Shown piece by piece: positions 11,386 through 21,477 of a DNA stretch of 24,501 nt. The DNA is from Neurospora tetrasperma FGSC 2508. Lineage: Eukaryota; Ascomycota; Sordariomycetes; Sordariales; Sordariaceae. The notes under the pieces were generated by a model. That model had not been told where the DNA came from, made no database searches, and saw only the letters and a program-made list of their open reading frames with translations. The stretch's first letter is position 1; each line of letters begins with the position of its first letter. The stretch is from positions 6,102,242-6,126,742 of the forward strand of contig NW_009799179.1 in the NCBI RefSeq assembly GCF_000213175.1, read 5' to 3'. The position numbers and the translations under genes were made by a program.

Positions 11386-11393
11386 AATATTTA
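11386..11393. repeat. Right target-site duplication of MITE 1
   Basis: AATATTTA, identical to 10809-10816. Confidence 0.85.
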
Positions 11394-11946
11394 AGACGGG
11401 ACTAAGGTAACCTATTACTATGGCAGGCCATGCGAAACCCGGTAGAAAAAAATATTATAAAAAACAACAAAGAGGAGTAGGAAGTATATAAAGTATTGTT
11501 ATTAGAGATTAATAGTAGATTATAGTATTAAGTAAAGTAGAAAGGATAATATCTGGATTTTGAATAGTATTTTGCGGAACGATTTAAATATGTAGTAGAG
11601 AGATCAAAAGAATATTATAGTAAATATTTAAATACGATGGATCTTCCTGATTTTTTAGAATTATAGTTTAATATCAATACGAATATTTATTAGGAAGACA
11701 ATATACTAATAGTAATTCGGAATCAAGTAATGTATAAAGGAAGGATTTAAAACGCTACTATTGAATTATAAATAGGGAAACTACATTTACTATTAATAAA
11801 TTAGTAGCGTTTGTAGAATTGGATAGATAATATAATAGAATAGTTATATTCCTACTCCGAAGGTATTTAGTACGCTTCGAAAGTAAAACGTTGTAGGTTT
11901 AAAATAGGTTTTTATTAAAAGTTTCTTTTTTTCTTTTCTTTTCTTC

Positions 11947-12700
11947 TTATACTTTAATTACGAATGTCACCTCTAGGGTTGGGCCTTTAATAAAGGAGGG
12001 GGGTAATATTATAGCCTAGTACTATAATCTTCCAAAGGTTTAAGTTTACGTAATACCGTACTGCCCTTGTAGTATAGATATATAACTTATTAAGGGTCTT
12101 GAGCGCGTACACTTCAAAATCCGTGCAGCCAGCGCACCTTTGAACTTCTTCCCTTTCCCTCCTTAGCTTCAGTTTTATATTTAATTTGTACTGTATCCTT
12201 TCCTGCGCTGGCTTTCGCTCGTGGATATGCATGCTCTCACAAGCCCTATAATTTCTCTTTATTAAATTTCCTCTCTAAGCTTCGTATCCTCCGCTTTCTT
12301 AAAACCCGTAAGATTTTCCTATATACTTCGCGGTACTTAATACCTCGAAGTCCCTGCAAATTAGTATAGTTATTTCCGAAACTATTTCATATCTTTATAC
12401 TAATCAGTTTAATATTATCTATAAAACTCCTTATCTCTACTATACCCTATAATTTATTATATATATTAGTTCCCCCTCTATATTGAGTACCGCTGACACT
12501 TTCCGCCAAGTTGTAACTAATAGAACTTACTTCGTTGCGCCTAAATACAAACCTCGCTATTACTCTTCTTTTTCTTTTCTTCCTATCTAACTTTTTATCC
12601 TAGCTGCCGATTCCCAGGTCGCGACCTGCTCTCTTACTACTAATAAGTATATACTAGACACCTCGCTTGGTTTCTGCAAAGTCCGCAACGCTGTTAAGTT
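11947..12700 (-). pseudogene. Weak, unrecognised relic frame, Gln-rich if stops are reverted
   Basis: One minus-strand frame reads from about 12700 to a TAA at 11947-11949. It passes through polar, coding-like pieces (FKKAEDTKLREEI, IIGLVRACISTSESQRRKG, KFKGALAARILKCTRSRP) but carries roughly 25 stops, nearly all TAA/TAG. If those were CAA/CAG the product would be very Gln-rich. An ATG-started 81-codon frame (12232-11987) overlaps it in another phase. The plus strand also has a long frame with few stops here (about 12130-12710), but it is Leu/Ser-rich as expected for the antisense of purine-rich DNA. The true strand is therefore uncertain. CpA and TpG are kept at about 12100-12250 and 12500-12720, so the region was only partly hit by RIP. 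Confidence 0.25.
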
Positions 12701-13141
12701 CATACTAATAGTTACATAAAATCATTATAAAGGGACTAAATATTGGTATTATAAGATCTAAGAGTATTATAATTTATAAGGAGATTATTATATTTCTTTT
12801 GAAAGTTGTTAAACTTAACTTTTAAATTAATATAATTGAAATTCTTTTAACTAAAACTATTTTGAGCGTAGTTTAATAAATAGTAACGTTAGTAATACCC
12901 ACAATTTTATAAAATATTCTATAAATATTACTTACATTAAAAGGTATATTTATAGAAAGAGTACTAAAATTAATAAAATCGTTAGTCTTAGTAACAGAAA
13001 AGAATAATATGTAGTTACTACTCTCTTTATAAAATATAAAAAAGGAAAGTAATTGTACAAAGTAATCTGTTATTCTTTAGATAAAGAGTACCTACCTTTT
13101 TAGAAGGAGCGAGCTATAATTATTATAATTATATTTAATGA

Positions 13142-13149
13142 TTTTTAAG
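13142..13149. repeat. Left target-site duplication of MITE 2
   Basis: TTTTTAAG; the right copy at 13725-13732 is TTTTTAAA, differing by one G/A transition. Confidence 0.7.
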
Positions 13150-13189
13150 GAGTTAACCTCCCCGCACGCACCATAAACCTTGAGGTACG
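13150..13189 (+). repeat. MITE 2 left terminal inverted repeat
   Basis: 40 bp; 38 pair with 13685-13724. Both mismatches fall within the CCATAAA / CTAGAAA stretch. Confidence 0.85.
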
Positions 13190-13684
13190 CACTTTTCCCC
13201 ATCTAACAGCTGTTATGTAAGATATGTTATTTTGGCCGTAAAAATCGTGATTTGTAATGTCTCGAGGTGGGTCAACCTAGTGAATGCCCTATAGACCTTA
13301 GTCTTTATTAAGTAAGCAAACCTAACAACGCCAATTTGACAGCGCCAATCTGGTGATACTTTCGTAGTATTGAGAGGTTTTCAAACACTACTAGTCTAAA
13401 TACTAATATCTAACAGCTTAGACAGTTCGTTAAATGAGCCCGTTAATAATATTTCAACAACCTCCTCTCTAGGCGTTGAGTGTAAATGGGTAGTACAATT
13501 GGGTAGTATAATTAAGTAGTGCAATTGGATAGTGCAATCGGCCGCCGTGTAAAGAAGAGTAAAAGAAACGACCAATTTAGAGGAATGTTAGGGCGCAATA
13601 GAATTACGAAATATAGTAAGTAAAAACGGGAATTATAATGTCAGGTATTACCAGCTGAACCGCCCCAGTTTTCTAGTGGAGGTA

Positions 13685-13724
13685 CGTACCTCAAGGTTTC
13701 TAGTGCGTGCGGGGAGGTTAACTC
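13685..13724 (-). repeat. MITE 2 right terminal inverted repeat
   Basis: Reverse complement of the left arm. Confidence 0.85.
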
Positions 13725-13732
13725 TTTTTAAA
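13725..13732. repeat. Right target-site duplication of MITE 2
   Basis: TTTTTAAA, one transition from 13142-13149. Confidence 0.7.
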
Positions 13733-14110
13733 GTACTAAACTTGGTAATTCGATGGACAAAACGATTCCTATATACGTACGCTAATTAAAAATCAATTGT
13801 ATAATACAAAGAAAATAGCTTTAGGCTATAAACACAATAAATAAAAAGTACAATTAACGATCCTAAGTATAGGGTAGGTGGTAAATATAAATATACGTAA
13901 TTATAGGAATGAGAAAGAGGGAGAAGTACAGCCAAATGCCCAGAAGACTAGCCTTATAAGAATAACTGCTGACGGATCTACAAAGCCGCGGCAAGCAGCG
14001 CTCGAACTAATTAGCTGCCGGTAATATAGAGCCGGTAGTGACGACAGCGACAGTAGTCTTAGAAGCTACTGTACGCTAGTACAAGGCATATAGGCTAACC
14101 CTGTGACAGT

Positions 14111-14145
14111 GGGTGCAAGTAAGTTCTTGGGGGGTGTAAGTAAGT
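14111..14145 (+). repeat. Two direct copies of GGGTG(C/T)AAGTAAGT
   Basis: Copies at 14111-14124 and 14132-14145 differ by one C/T. They start a few bases after the TGA of the preceding relic. No function is apparent. Confidence 0.7.
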
Positions 14146-14177
14146 AATCTCTTAATCTAACTCTTTTTCTTAGTTGT

Positions 14178-14222
14178 AAGAAGGAGGAGAAGGAGGAGGA
14201 GGGGGGGGGGGGGGGGGGGGGG
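14178..14222 (+). repeat. Purine tract ending in a G22 homopolymer
   Basis: An uninterrupted 45-base purine run (GGA-rich, then 22 consecutive G at 14201-14222). Such a run is expected to be unstable in length, can form G-quadruplex or triplex DNA, and its exact length in an assembly is not reliable. Confidence 0.9.
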
Positions 14223-14557
14223 TGTTAGTATAAGCCGATCTGGGCGTTAGGGTGGGAAAATTTGGGACCTGGATAGACTTACGGCAGTATGAAGGCCAAA
14301 CTCTATTTTTCTCCACTTTCCAGCTGCCAACAGCCAACTCCAGTTACACCCACACTGGTATCTACAATCCAAATCCGTTTGCATACTCAATTCATTCTCA
14401 TACCTATATCTCTTCTACTCCACCTCCTATCCTCTTCCCCAATCCCTTATATCCTCTTCTTCAATCCCTTATATTCTACTCCCCTATATTATATTTTATA
14501 TCGACAATCCTAATTCTATTATAATACCTAATTCTAAACGATACTACATTACAGTTA
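14223..14557. other. RIP-spared segment before the next relic, no supported gene
   Basis: CpA and TpG are normal up to about 14420, then the sequence turns AT-rich. A 90-codon plus-strand frame (14252-14524) begins with GTG, not ATG, and is Pro/Tyr/Leu-rich. It happens to be in phase with the relic starting at 14558, so it could be its 5' part, but I see no feature that supports translation. A 22-bp tandem pair lies at 14431-14474. Confidence 0.35.
14431..14474 (+). repeat. 22-bp tandem duplication, two copies
   Basis: Units 14431-14452 and 14453-14474 both begin CCTCTTC and end CAATCCCTTATAT, with 20 of 22 bases identical; the two differences are C/T. Confidence 0.8.
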
Positions 14558-15391
14558 ATGAAAATACTATACTAACTTAGGGATTTCAATTTATATAAAC
14601 GCTACTTGAACGGAGTACTAAAAATGTAGGAAGAGTATAATTCCGAATTGAACTATATTAAATTTACTGTTAAAATATTTATTAAATGTCTATACGTAGA
14701 TATCTATCGTTTTTTAGACGGAAGAAAGGTACTTTATATTTAATTTATTTAGATTTTATTTAATTAAAATATATTTTGTATTAAAATTATCCTTAATTAT
14801 TAGTCCGCAGCTTTAATTTCAAGAAATATTAGTATAATAACTAATTCGAAATATAGTACCCGAATTAGGAGCGGCGCAAGTAATTTATTAGAATTGTTTA
14901 CTATTTATTTACTTAGAACTTTGAAAATAGGAATTATAGGAAATATCGGAAGTTCTAAAATTATAGACCTTTTACAAAGTACGTTACAAGCGGACGTAAA
15001 ATTTTCGCAAGCGCTTACTTCTACTACTATATATTGTACTAGGGAAGGATATACACTATTTAATAAGGTATATAAATATAATATAAATAATAAATAGATA
15101 TAAATTCAATTTAATATAATAATAGCGTACGAAGCGAATACGGTAGAGAAGATTGGCGAAATAACCTTTAGTAAAAGAGCAATTGAAATAGTATTAATAA
15201 GGGTTATCGAATAGATTAAATAAAAATTGTTGGACGAGTTGAGAATTTGTAGGAATAATATAGGCGAGGGCGATAGAATAAAGCTGGAGTAAAGTTATAT
15301 AAATACGTAGTATTTTCTAAGTAATTCTTATATTTTACTATTCAGTTCAATAATTAACGTTGTATTGTATTTTTCCAAAAAAAAATTCTAA
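14558..15391 (+). pseudogene. Unrecognised but coherent relic frame, 277 codons, no frameshift
   Basis: From an ATG at 14558 to a TAA at 15389 a single phase (2 mod 3) gives a protein-like reading. It contains about a dozen stops, all TAA or TAG, and no frameshift. Recognisable stretches in order are LRDFNLYKRYLNGVLK (about 14573-14622), FIKCLYVDIYRFLDGRKVL, IRSGASNLLELFTIYLLRT (about 14864-14920), SSKIIDLLQSTLQADVKF, CTREGYTLFNKVYKY, ANTVEKIGEITFSKRAIE and KLLDELRICRNN. Reverting RIP-type changes mostly gives Gln, His, Thr and Ala, as real genes have. The composition suggests a soluble, helical protein. I do not recognise the family. It follows two other plus-strand relics and is followed by A-rich DNA. 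Whether it was a host gene or part of an unknown mobile element cannot be told from here. Confidence 0.5.
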
Positions 15392-16479
15392 AAATACCTT
15401 TGAAAAAAAAAATCTAAAAAAAACCTTGTAAATAATTAAAAACCAGTTGAAAAAAATAAAAAACAAATAAAAATTTTTTTTTAAAAAAAATACTTTTTAT
15501 GAAAAAAATTTTAAAAAATTATAAGATAAAAATCCCATTTTTTTCACTTTCAGAAATAAATAGAGTAATTTGATTTCCTATAAAAGAAGTATAATAAAGT
15601 TTTTAATACTTTATATTTATATAAAAATAAAGTAAATAAATATATATATATATATATATTAGACTTACTATATATATTATAGAATATTATATATATATAT
15701 ATAATGTATTTATAGATCTATATTATACTATATTAATAAAAGAATTTATTATATAAATAATATTTATTATATATATATACTTTATATTTTTAATTAAATT
15801 ATGTTCAATTTTATTTAACTAAATAAATATAATTAAAATTCTACTATATATAATTCTAACTTTCGTAAAGAGTATAAGAGTAATTAGTACGGCCTAGGGT
15901 AGTTTAGAATACAAATATTATAATTATTCTAGTAGTTTAATTAGAGTAAATAAGGATTTCTTATTTATAAAGAAACATTATTATTTTTTTTTATTTCCTA
16001 AAATCGTTACCTTCTAAAATATATTTTTTAATTATTTTAATCTATATAATATTGAATAGAGTATCTTTATATTCCTTAGAGAATGAAGAATTAAATTAAA
16101 TAAGTAGAATATTTAAGAAGTTTATAAAACGAAAGGTTGCCTTTAAAAAATAGAATTTATATAATTATTTCTATACTATATTATATTATTACTATTCTTC
16201 TACTACTATATTTAAGTTTAGTACTATTTTATTCATTTTTGAATATTTTATATATTTATAATAATTATATATATAATTAATTATAAATATATTATCCTTT
16301 GCTACTTAGAAGGTATTAAAAGAGGGTATTAAATTTATACTACTATAATATATTAAAAAGCTCGCGAAAACGTTGAAACGCGGGCACTTGGTCGACGACG
16401 ACGATAAAATCATTTTCGACATTAGAATCGTATTTAGGACGTCCGATTACCCCCCTCTATAATATTGTATTAATTGTGT
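15392..16479. other. A- and TA-rich spacer without a gene
   Basis: 15360-15560 has many A4-A10 and T runs, followed by TA-rich DNA with dinucleotide tracts and no sustained reading frame. The CpG-rich stretch from about 16360 is probably the 5' untranslated part of the LINE that follows. Confidence 0.5.
15641..15659. repeat. (TA)n dinucleotide tract
   Basis: Nineteen bases of perfect TA alternation, with further imperfect TA runs up to about 15705. Confidence 0.8.
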
Positions 16480-16482
16480 ATT

Positions 16483-18102
16483 GAAGGCGTAAGTATTGAA
16501 GCGACCGGAAGTGTTAGGGGCGGGTTAGTATCGAGCCGATATGCGCCCGGAGCGACCGGAGTTAATACGGCGATAATAATACCCCGAGCTAATATAGCGC
16601 CGGCGGAAGCCCCGGAAACTTTAAACCTATTTTAGGAAGAACGAGAGAAGTTTATAAAAAAGGCTATAAATTTTCCTAGTATTAATAGTCTATTTATTAT
16701 CCGAACGGCGTAGGTAGAAAATTTTTTCGAAATTGCGGTAGCTACTTTATGCGCCTACGGTTAAACCCTTTAGACTAATAATTATAATACTAAGTAATTC
16801 CGGAAAAATGTTAATAAATTAAAGAAAATAATTGCCGAAATTATAAAAATATAGAAGTCCCTTCCCCTAAAGTCCTAGACTATAATTACTATAGGCCCGA
16901 ACGCCCTCCTTACGGGCCCGAAGAAACCCTACTTCGTTTTAATAAATATTTAAATTATTATTCTCCTCCGAACCGAACGGTACCTAATAATAAAATTAAA
17001 TGAAAAGCCCCTACTAACTGATAAAAAGTAGCGTTTAATAATAAATATAATTAATATAATTAATAAAAAATACTTTAAGGCCGAAATTAAAATAATAATA
17101 AAGCTATACCTTAATAGAAATTATATAATAATATTTAATAAAGAAGGAAGACGCTAGTATTTTAAAAATTAGGTTTAAATAATATATATCTTCTATTAGG
17201 ATACAATAATCGCTTTTAGAACGGTTTTAATAATAGCCCGTAACGTACTATAAATACTTATTAATAATTTTAAGTCCGAAGTATTAACAAAGAGTTTAAC
17301 CGAAAAGAATAATATTAATAGTATTAAAGTAAGAGTATAGCGAAGGAAATATAAGAGTTAAAGGGGCTCCTTATTATTCGAAGTATTAATAATAAATAAT
17401 AGCGTATATTTAATAAAGGACTTTCTCCTTTGGATAGGTAATACTTTCTATTATAAACCGTTCGAACGTAATATAATACCTTAATAGTACTATAATTATT
17501 AGGAATTCGGCTATTTAAGTTGGTTCTATACTAACGAGAAGGAGGCGCAGTACTTCTACTATATTAAAAAGAAATACTTAGGAGCGATAATAATAGAATT
17601 AGAAGCTAATTACCCTTCTAATTAATAGCTTAATTTTAGGAAGTACTTTCTTTATAACTATAAGGAATATACTATAATATTAAATAATTACCTTTTTATA
17701 AAAGTTATATATAGCCGCGCTTTAATAGTATTTATAGAGCGATTAAAAAAATATACCCTAAGATTTATATTAATTATTATTAACAATATACCAGCCCCGA
17801 ATTAGAATTATTAAGAAATTACCTAAAGAATTCCTAAAATATTATAATAATTTTGCCCCGAAGTAGAAAATAGTAATATTAATATCCTTAACGCTATATT
17901 TAAGAACCTAGAAGCCTAATAGTAGGAGGTTCGCTCTATTAAGAGCTATAGTATTTATAAAAAGGAATATAAAGTATTTAAAACTAAATTCGATAGAGTT
18001 TACGTAAAATATTAACAATAAATTACTAATATAATTAATATTATACTAAAGATAAGCCTTAAACTATACTAGAAGTTTATTGAGCTCCGACTATCTACTT
18101 AA
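16483..18102 (+). pseudogene. LINE ORF1 relic with CCHC zinc knuckle lost to RIP
   Basis: ORF1 of Tad1-type elements binds the element RNA. One phase (1 mod 3) can be followed without frameshift from about 16483 through an Ala/Thr/Pro-rich start (APGATGVNTA; APAEAPETLNLF at about 16594-16635), VENFFEIAVATLCAYG (about 16714-16765) and KDFLLW (about 17416-17435) to past 18000. Stops are TAA/TAG only. At 17488-17529 the residues at the four ligand positions of a C-x2-C-x4-H-x4-C knuckle are all Tyr, with EFG and LSWF between them and a RIP-type stop. Every ligand change is the one RIP makes (TGC/TGT to TAC/TAT, CAT/CAC to TAT/TAC). The region after the knuckle is long (about 190 codons). The end was placed at the double stop at 18100-18105, but the phase stays readable to about 18290, so the boundary with ORF2 is uncertain. 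Confidence 0.7.
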
Positions 18103-18398
18103 TAATTTTAAAAATACTATATTAGAATATAATAAAGTTATATATTAGAATAAAAATTATATTCGAAATAGAAGACCGCTATAATATTATAATAATTTAG
18201 GAGCTAGGCCGGAGTACGGCTATAAGAGGTATATTTAATATTAAGGCGTCTTATTATTAGGCGCTAAATAGTATTAATTAAGGGCGCGTAATATTATACG
18301 TAAATAAACGTTTTATAACCAAATGGTAAAACTATAAATAAAGTAATAATTAGATAATAGTAAGATTCGGGGAAGGAATAAATAAAATAAGGGTATAG

Positions 18399-21300
18399 TC
18401 AGTCTATTTACTAATTTAGGACTCCGGCCCCGAATCGGATTAATAGACCCCCCTTAGAGAAATTATATTAAAATTATAAGAAAGGGATATAATAGTACGA
18501 AATATAAACCTTTATTATCCGAATTAGGATATATACGGAAAAGAGAATTAGAATAGCCAAATATTTTTAACGCTAGTAATTAATTATTAATTAACTCTAA
18601 CTATATTATATAATAAACTAATATAGTTAGAAAATATTATAAGAAGCGAATTTAATAATATAATCGATTATATATAAATTACTAAATCGCTATATACTAT
18701 ATATCAAACGATAGAAGACGGCGCTCTTATTAAATTAAATTATTAAATATAGTTGGTAATTATCTATACTAAAGCTGTGGAAGAACCGATAGGAAGTAAC
18801 GAAGGATATAATTAGGTACTTATAAATATTAGAAAAGTTAAAGAATTCATTAACGAATATATTATATTTCTATAAGTAATATTGATAATAAAAGAATTAA
18901 AGGAAGTAGTAAATCGGCTAATATTCTAATTAATTAAAATTGTAAACGAAGCGGTACTAAAGCGAAAGAAAAGAATTAGTAGAAAAGTAAATTAGTAGGA
19001 TAGGGATGTAAGAAAAGTAATTAAATATATAAGGAGGATAATTCGCGTATAGAAATTAAGGAGGATATTAATAAGAAGGCGAAAATTAAACAAGGTAAAG
19101 TAGAAATAAAACGAAGCTATGTAGTTTATTCAAATAAAATAATAGTATATATTTATAAAGGACGTTTTAAAAAATCCGAGGAAATTATAAGCGTTAGAAC
19201 AATAGGGAAGAATACGTAGCTACCTACTATCCGAACTATTTAAAATACTAGTATTATATTACAAAGGTAATAAAGAGGAATTAAAAAGTTATAATAATAA
19301 AATTGAAATTTTAGCGGAGAGGTTTATCCTAATAATCGATATACCGATAAATTACCTATTAAATTAATGTATAGAATAAAAGTCCTAACTAATGATAAAT
19401 AATATAATTAATGCTAACGGTATAATAAAAACGATATAGTATATAGTGTTTAATAAAGTTCTAGGAAGTAATTAGATATTTAATAAATTCTTTAAAGTAT
19501 ATAGAAAATAATTAGTAGAAGTATTAATAATAATAATAATAAAAGGCTTTATATTTAAATTATTTTCGGTATAGTAGCGATATACTAAAATAGTAATATT
19601 AAAGAAACCCGGTAAAATAGTAGTGTAATAAAAGACTATAGGTGTGTAGAAGCCTATCGCCTTACTAAATTACATTAGAAAGGTATTAGAGGTTATAATT
19701 ATAGAATAGTTCGCTTTTATAGCGGAGGAATATAAATTCTTACCTGAAGGTTAAATAGGGAACCGAAAAGGAAAATTAATAAAATTCATAATAAAAGTAA
19801 TTATAGAGATAATATATATAATGTAAAAGTTAAGGGCGGTTATATTACTATTCCTTTTCAATTTTAAAGGGGTATTCAATTAGGTAAACTATAAGTAATT
19901 CTTCTATATTCTTTAAGGAAAAGGGTTATTATTATAACTCCTAAATTAAATTATAAACTTTTTATCGAATAGAATAAGTATTTTCTATTTTAATAGAATA
20001 ATATTAAAGAAGTTTTATATAGCCGTAAGAGTATTATAAGGTTCCCCCCTCTCCCTAATCCTATTCCCCCTTTTTATTATTATATTATATAAAGTATTAA
20101 AGAAATTTAAAGGTGTAATAATAGTAGGTTTCGCGGACGATACTAATATCCTCGCCTTCTTAAGATTAATAAAGGAGAATTGCAATAAATTAGTAATTAT
20201 ATAAAGAATTTACTACCAATAGGCTATAGAGAGAGGAATAGAGTTCGAAATAGTAAAATCGGAATTTATCTACTTTATATAGATATATTAATTTAAGTAA
20301 AAGACAATTAACTTAGGGGGTTATTAATTAATACTTATAGAATTAGCGCAATTCCTCGGCGTATAATTAAACTATAAGTTAACCTATAGGGTATATTTAT
20401 AAGTAATAAAGAAAAAAATATTAATATTAATTTATACCCTAGTACGGATTGTAAGTAAAAATATAGGGATATAATTTTGTATAAATATATAAAGTTTATA
20501 CTAAAGTAATCTAAATAATTATAATTTATAAAGTATTAGTATACTATACCCTAACGGAACCGATAGGAGAATTATATAAATTAATACGGAGCTTCGTTAT
20601 AATTCAAAATAATTACCTACGGGTAATATCCGGCGCGTATAAAGTAATATTAATATTTAGCTTCGAAATAGAAACCTTCTACCCCCTCCTCGACCTCTAT
20701 TTTAATAAGAGGGTTAGAGCGTTTAAAGAGCAATTCGCTTACTCCCCGGCCGCAACCTTTATACGGGGGACGTTAATTTAGGTTATAGCCGAACTACAAA
20801 GTTAAAGAATAAAATACTCCCTATTATTAATATTAATTAATAGTAGAATAAAAATTAAATAGGCTATATAGTAAACCCTAATCGAAAATATACCGATATT
20901 ATAAGGAGAGGTAAAAGACCCTATACTAAAAGAAAAGAAAAAGTAGTTAAAAGAGGTAATAAAGAGAGAATAGGTAGCGAAATAGCACATAAAAGTAATT
21001 AAAGTAATAAGAAAGAAAAGGTATTTAAATATAACCGAAATATATATATAATTTAATAAAACTATATTATAATACTATATTTAGCTTAGTATAGATAAGA
21101 ATTTTATATTATACTACCTCTCGAAAGCTATAAATTCCCTACTAGTATAGGTAAGAGCTGGGAAGAGAAGCCTACGCGCATTCCTCTTTAAAAGAAAAGT
21201 ACCGGGTATAATAATATTATTCTACTAGTATAATATAAATAAGGAAACGTTCGAATACGTAGCATTAGAATGCCGGGAGACGGAATATATATAGCTATAG

Positions 21301-21477
21301 GGCGAAAGTATATTTATATAACTAATAAATAAAGAAGAATTCTATAATAAATTCGAAATAAGCGTGGAACGGATCCTATAATAGGCCTTATAATTAGGGA
21401 GGCTATAGGAATATAAATTAGTAATTAAAATTAAGAAAACGAAGGAAGTAGAAGAAGCGCTAGGAAGTATAGATTAA
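18399..21477 (+). pseudogene. LINE ORF2 relic: endonuclease C-terminus + reverse transcriptase
   Basis: The phase 0 mod 3 holds from about 18399 to about 20440. NLYYPN at 18507-18524 corresponds to the family's NLHHPNW endonuclease block, with the preceding Asp now Asn, and NNIIDYI near 18660 to its S/N-TIDxTW block. The endonuclease N-terminus was not recognised. Reverse transcriptase is clear: KDVLKN (19158), AERFIL (about 19314), KKPGK (19602-19616), IALLNYIRKVLE (about 19650-19690), NRKGR (19761-19775), motif A LFNFKGVFN (19854-19880), GSPLSLILF (about 20040) and motif C FADD (20130-20141). Motif A's catalytic Asp (19860-19862) is Asn. The phase then shifts once between about 20441 and 20554, and the remaining thumb and C-terminal part (AFLFKRKVPG, KETFEYVALECRETEYI) runs to a TAA at 21475-21477. 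Stops are nearly all TAA/TAG. Confidence 0.85.

Larger units (their letters stand above)
10207..11957 (+). pseudogene. Unrecognised RIP-mutated relic interrupted by a MITE
   Basis: A frame starting just inside the LINE edge (KLVELLEINLKFE at 10210-10248) runs to 10816 with about 18 stops, mostly TAA/TAG. It includes YSSGGLYKLIDINRTPIL (about 10590-10645) and SQGNKRVFKSIQASSFLV (about 10732-10785). A 569-bp inverted-repeat element then interrupts it. Deleting the element and one 8-bp target copy, the same frame continues into a strongly basic stretch (MAGHAKPGRKKYYKKQQRG, 11420-11476), typical of a nucleic-acid-binding tail. From about 11560 a different frame is the better reading (FAERFKYVVERSKEYYSKYL) up to the TAA at 11955-11957, implying a frameshift near 11500-11560 or a second gene. 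No family was recognised; fungal transposase C-termini often have such basic tails, so a degenerate transposase is possible. Confidence 0.45.
13150..13724 (+). mobile_element. MITE 2: hAT-like non-autonomous inverted-repeat element (575 bp)
   Basis: Terminal inverted repeats of 40 bp (13150-13189 against 13685-13724, 38 matches) begin GAGTTAACCTCCCCGCACGC. An 8-bp target duplication with one transition flanks it. The subterminal block at 13204-13261 matches the minus strand of 11275-11330 in MITE 1, and the block at about 13609-13650 matches about 10895-10938. The two are thus members of one family in opposite orientation, although their outermost repeats have diverged. No coding capacity is visible. 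CpA and TpG are normal, so it was not RIP-mutated to any great extent. Confidence 0.85.
12739..14106 (+). pseudogene. Unrecognised relic interrupted by MITE 2, ending in TGA
   Basis: The first part (IIRSKSIIIYKEIIIFLL, about 12748-12801) is in one phase. From about 12882 the reading continues in another (FIKYSINITYIKRYIYRKS near 12906-12962, then EYLPF near 13088-13102) up to the MITE at 13150. Across the reconstructed empty site the same frame goes on (TKLGNSMDKTIPIYVR, 13735-13782; YVIIGMRKREKYSQMPRR, about 13897-13950). It then enters a segment spared by RIP with few stops (LLTDLQSRGKQRSN; EPVVTTATVVLEATVR) and ends at a TGA at 14104-14106. Total about 260 codons after removing the element, with one frameshift before 12905. 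Most stops are TAA/TAG. No known family was recognised and no start codon is convincing. It lies on the same strand as the relics before and after it, which may mean one ancestral gene group. Confidence 0.45.

Noticed and set aside
11987-12232. 81-codon minus-strand frame with an ATG start
   Set aside because: Overlaps another phase of the same strand that reads over a longer distance; it may be part of a relic but is not supported as a separate gene.
14289-14513. 74-codon plus-strand frame
   Set aside because: Shadow of the overlapping 14252-14524 frame; low-complexity Pro/Leu/Ile content comes from pyrimidine-rich tandem repeats.
10207-15391. Starship-type giant transposon with a tyrosine-recombinase captain
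   Set aside because: None of the relic frames showed the conserved recombinase residues that I would expect, so the idea remains only a possibility.
15360-15560. A-rich stretch as a LINE poly(A) tail
   Set aside because: It is long and irregular and does not follow a recognisable LINE ORF2 on the plus strand.
20802-20990. 62-codon minus-strand open frame
   Set aside because: Antisense to the C-terminal part of the plus-strand LINE ORF2.
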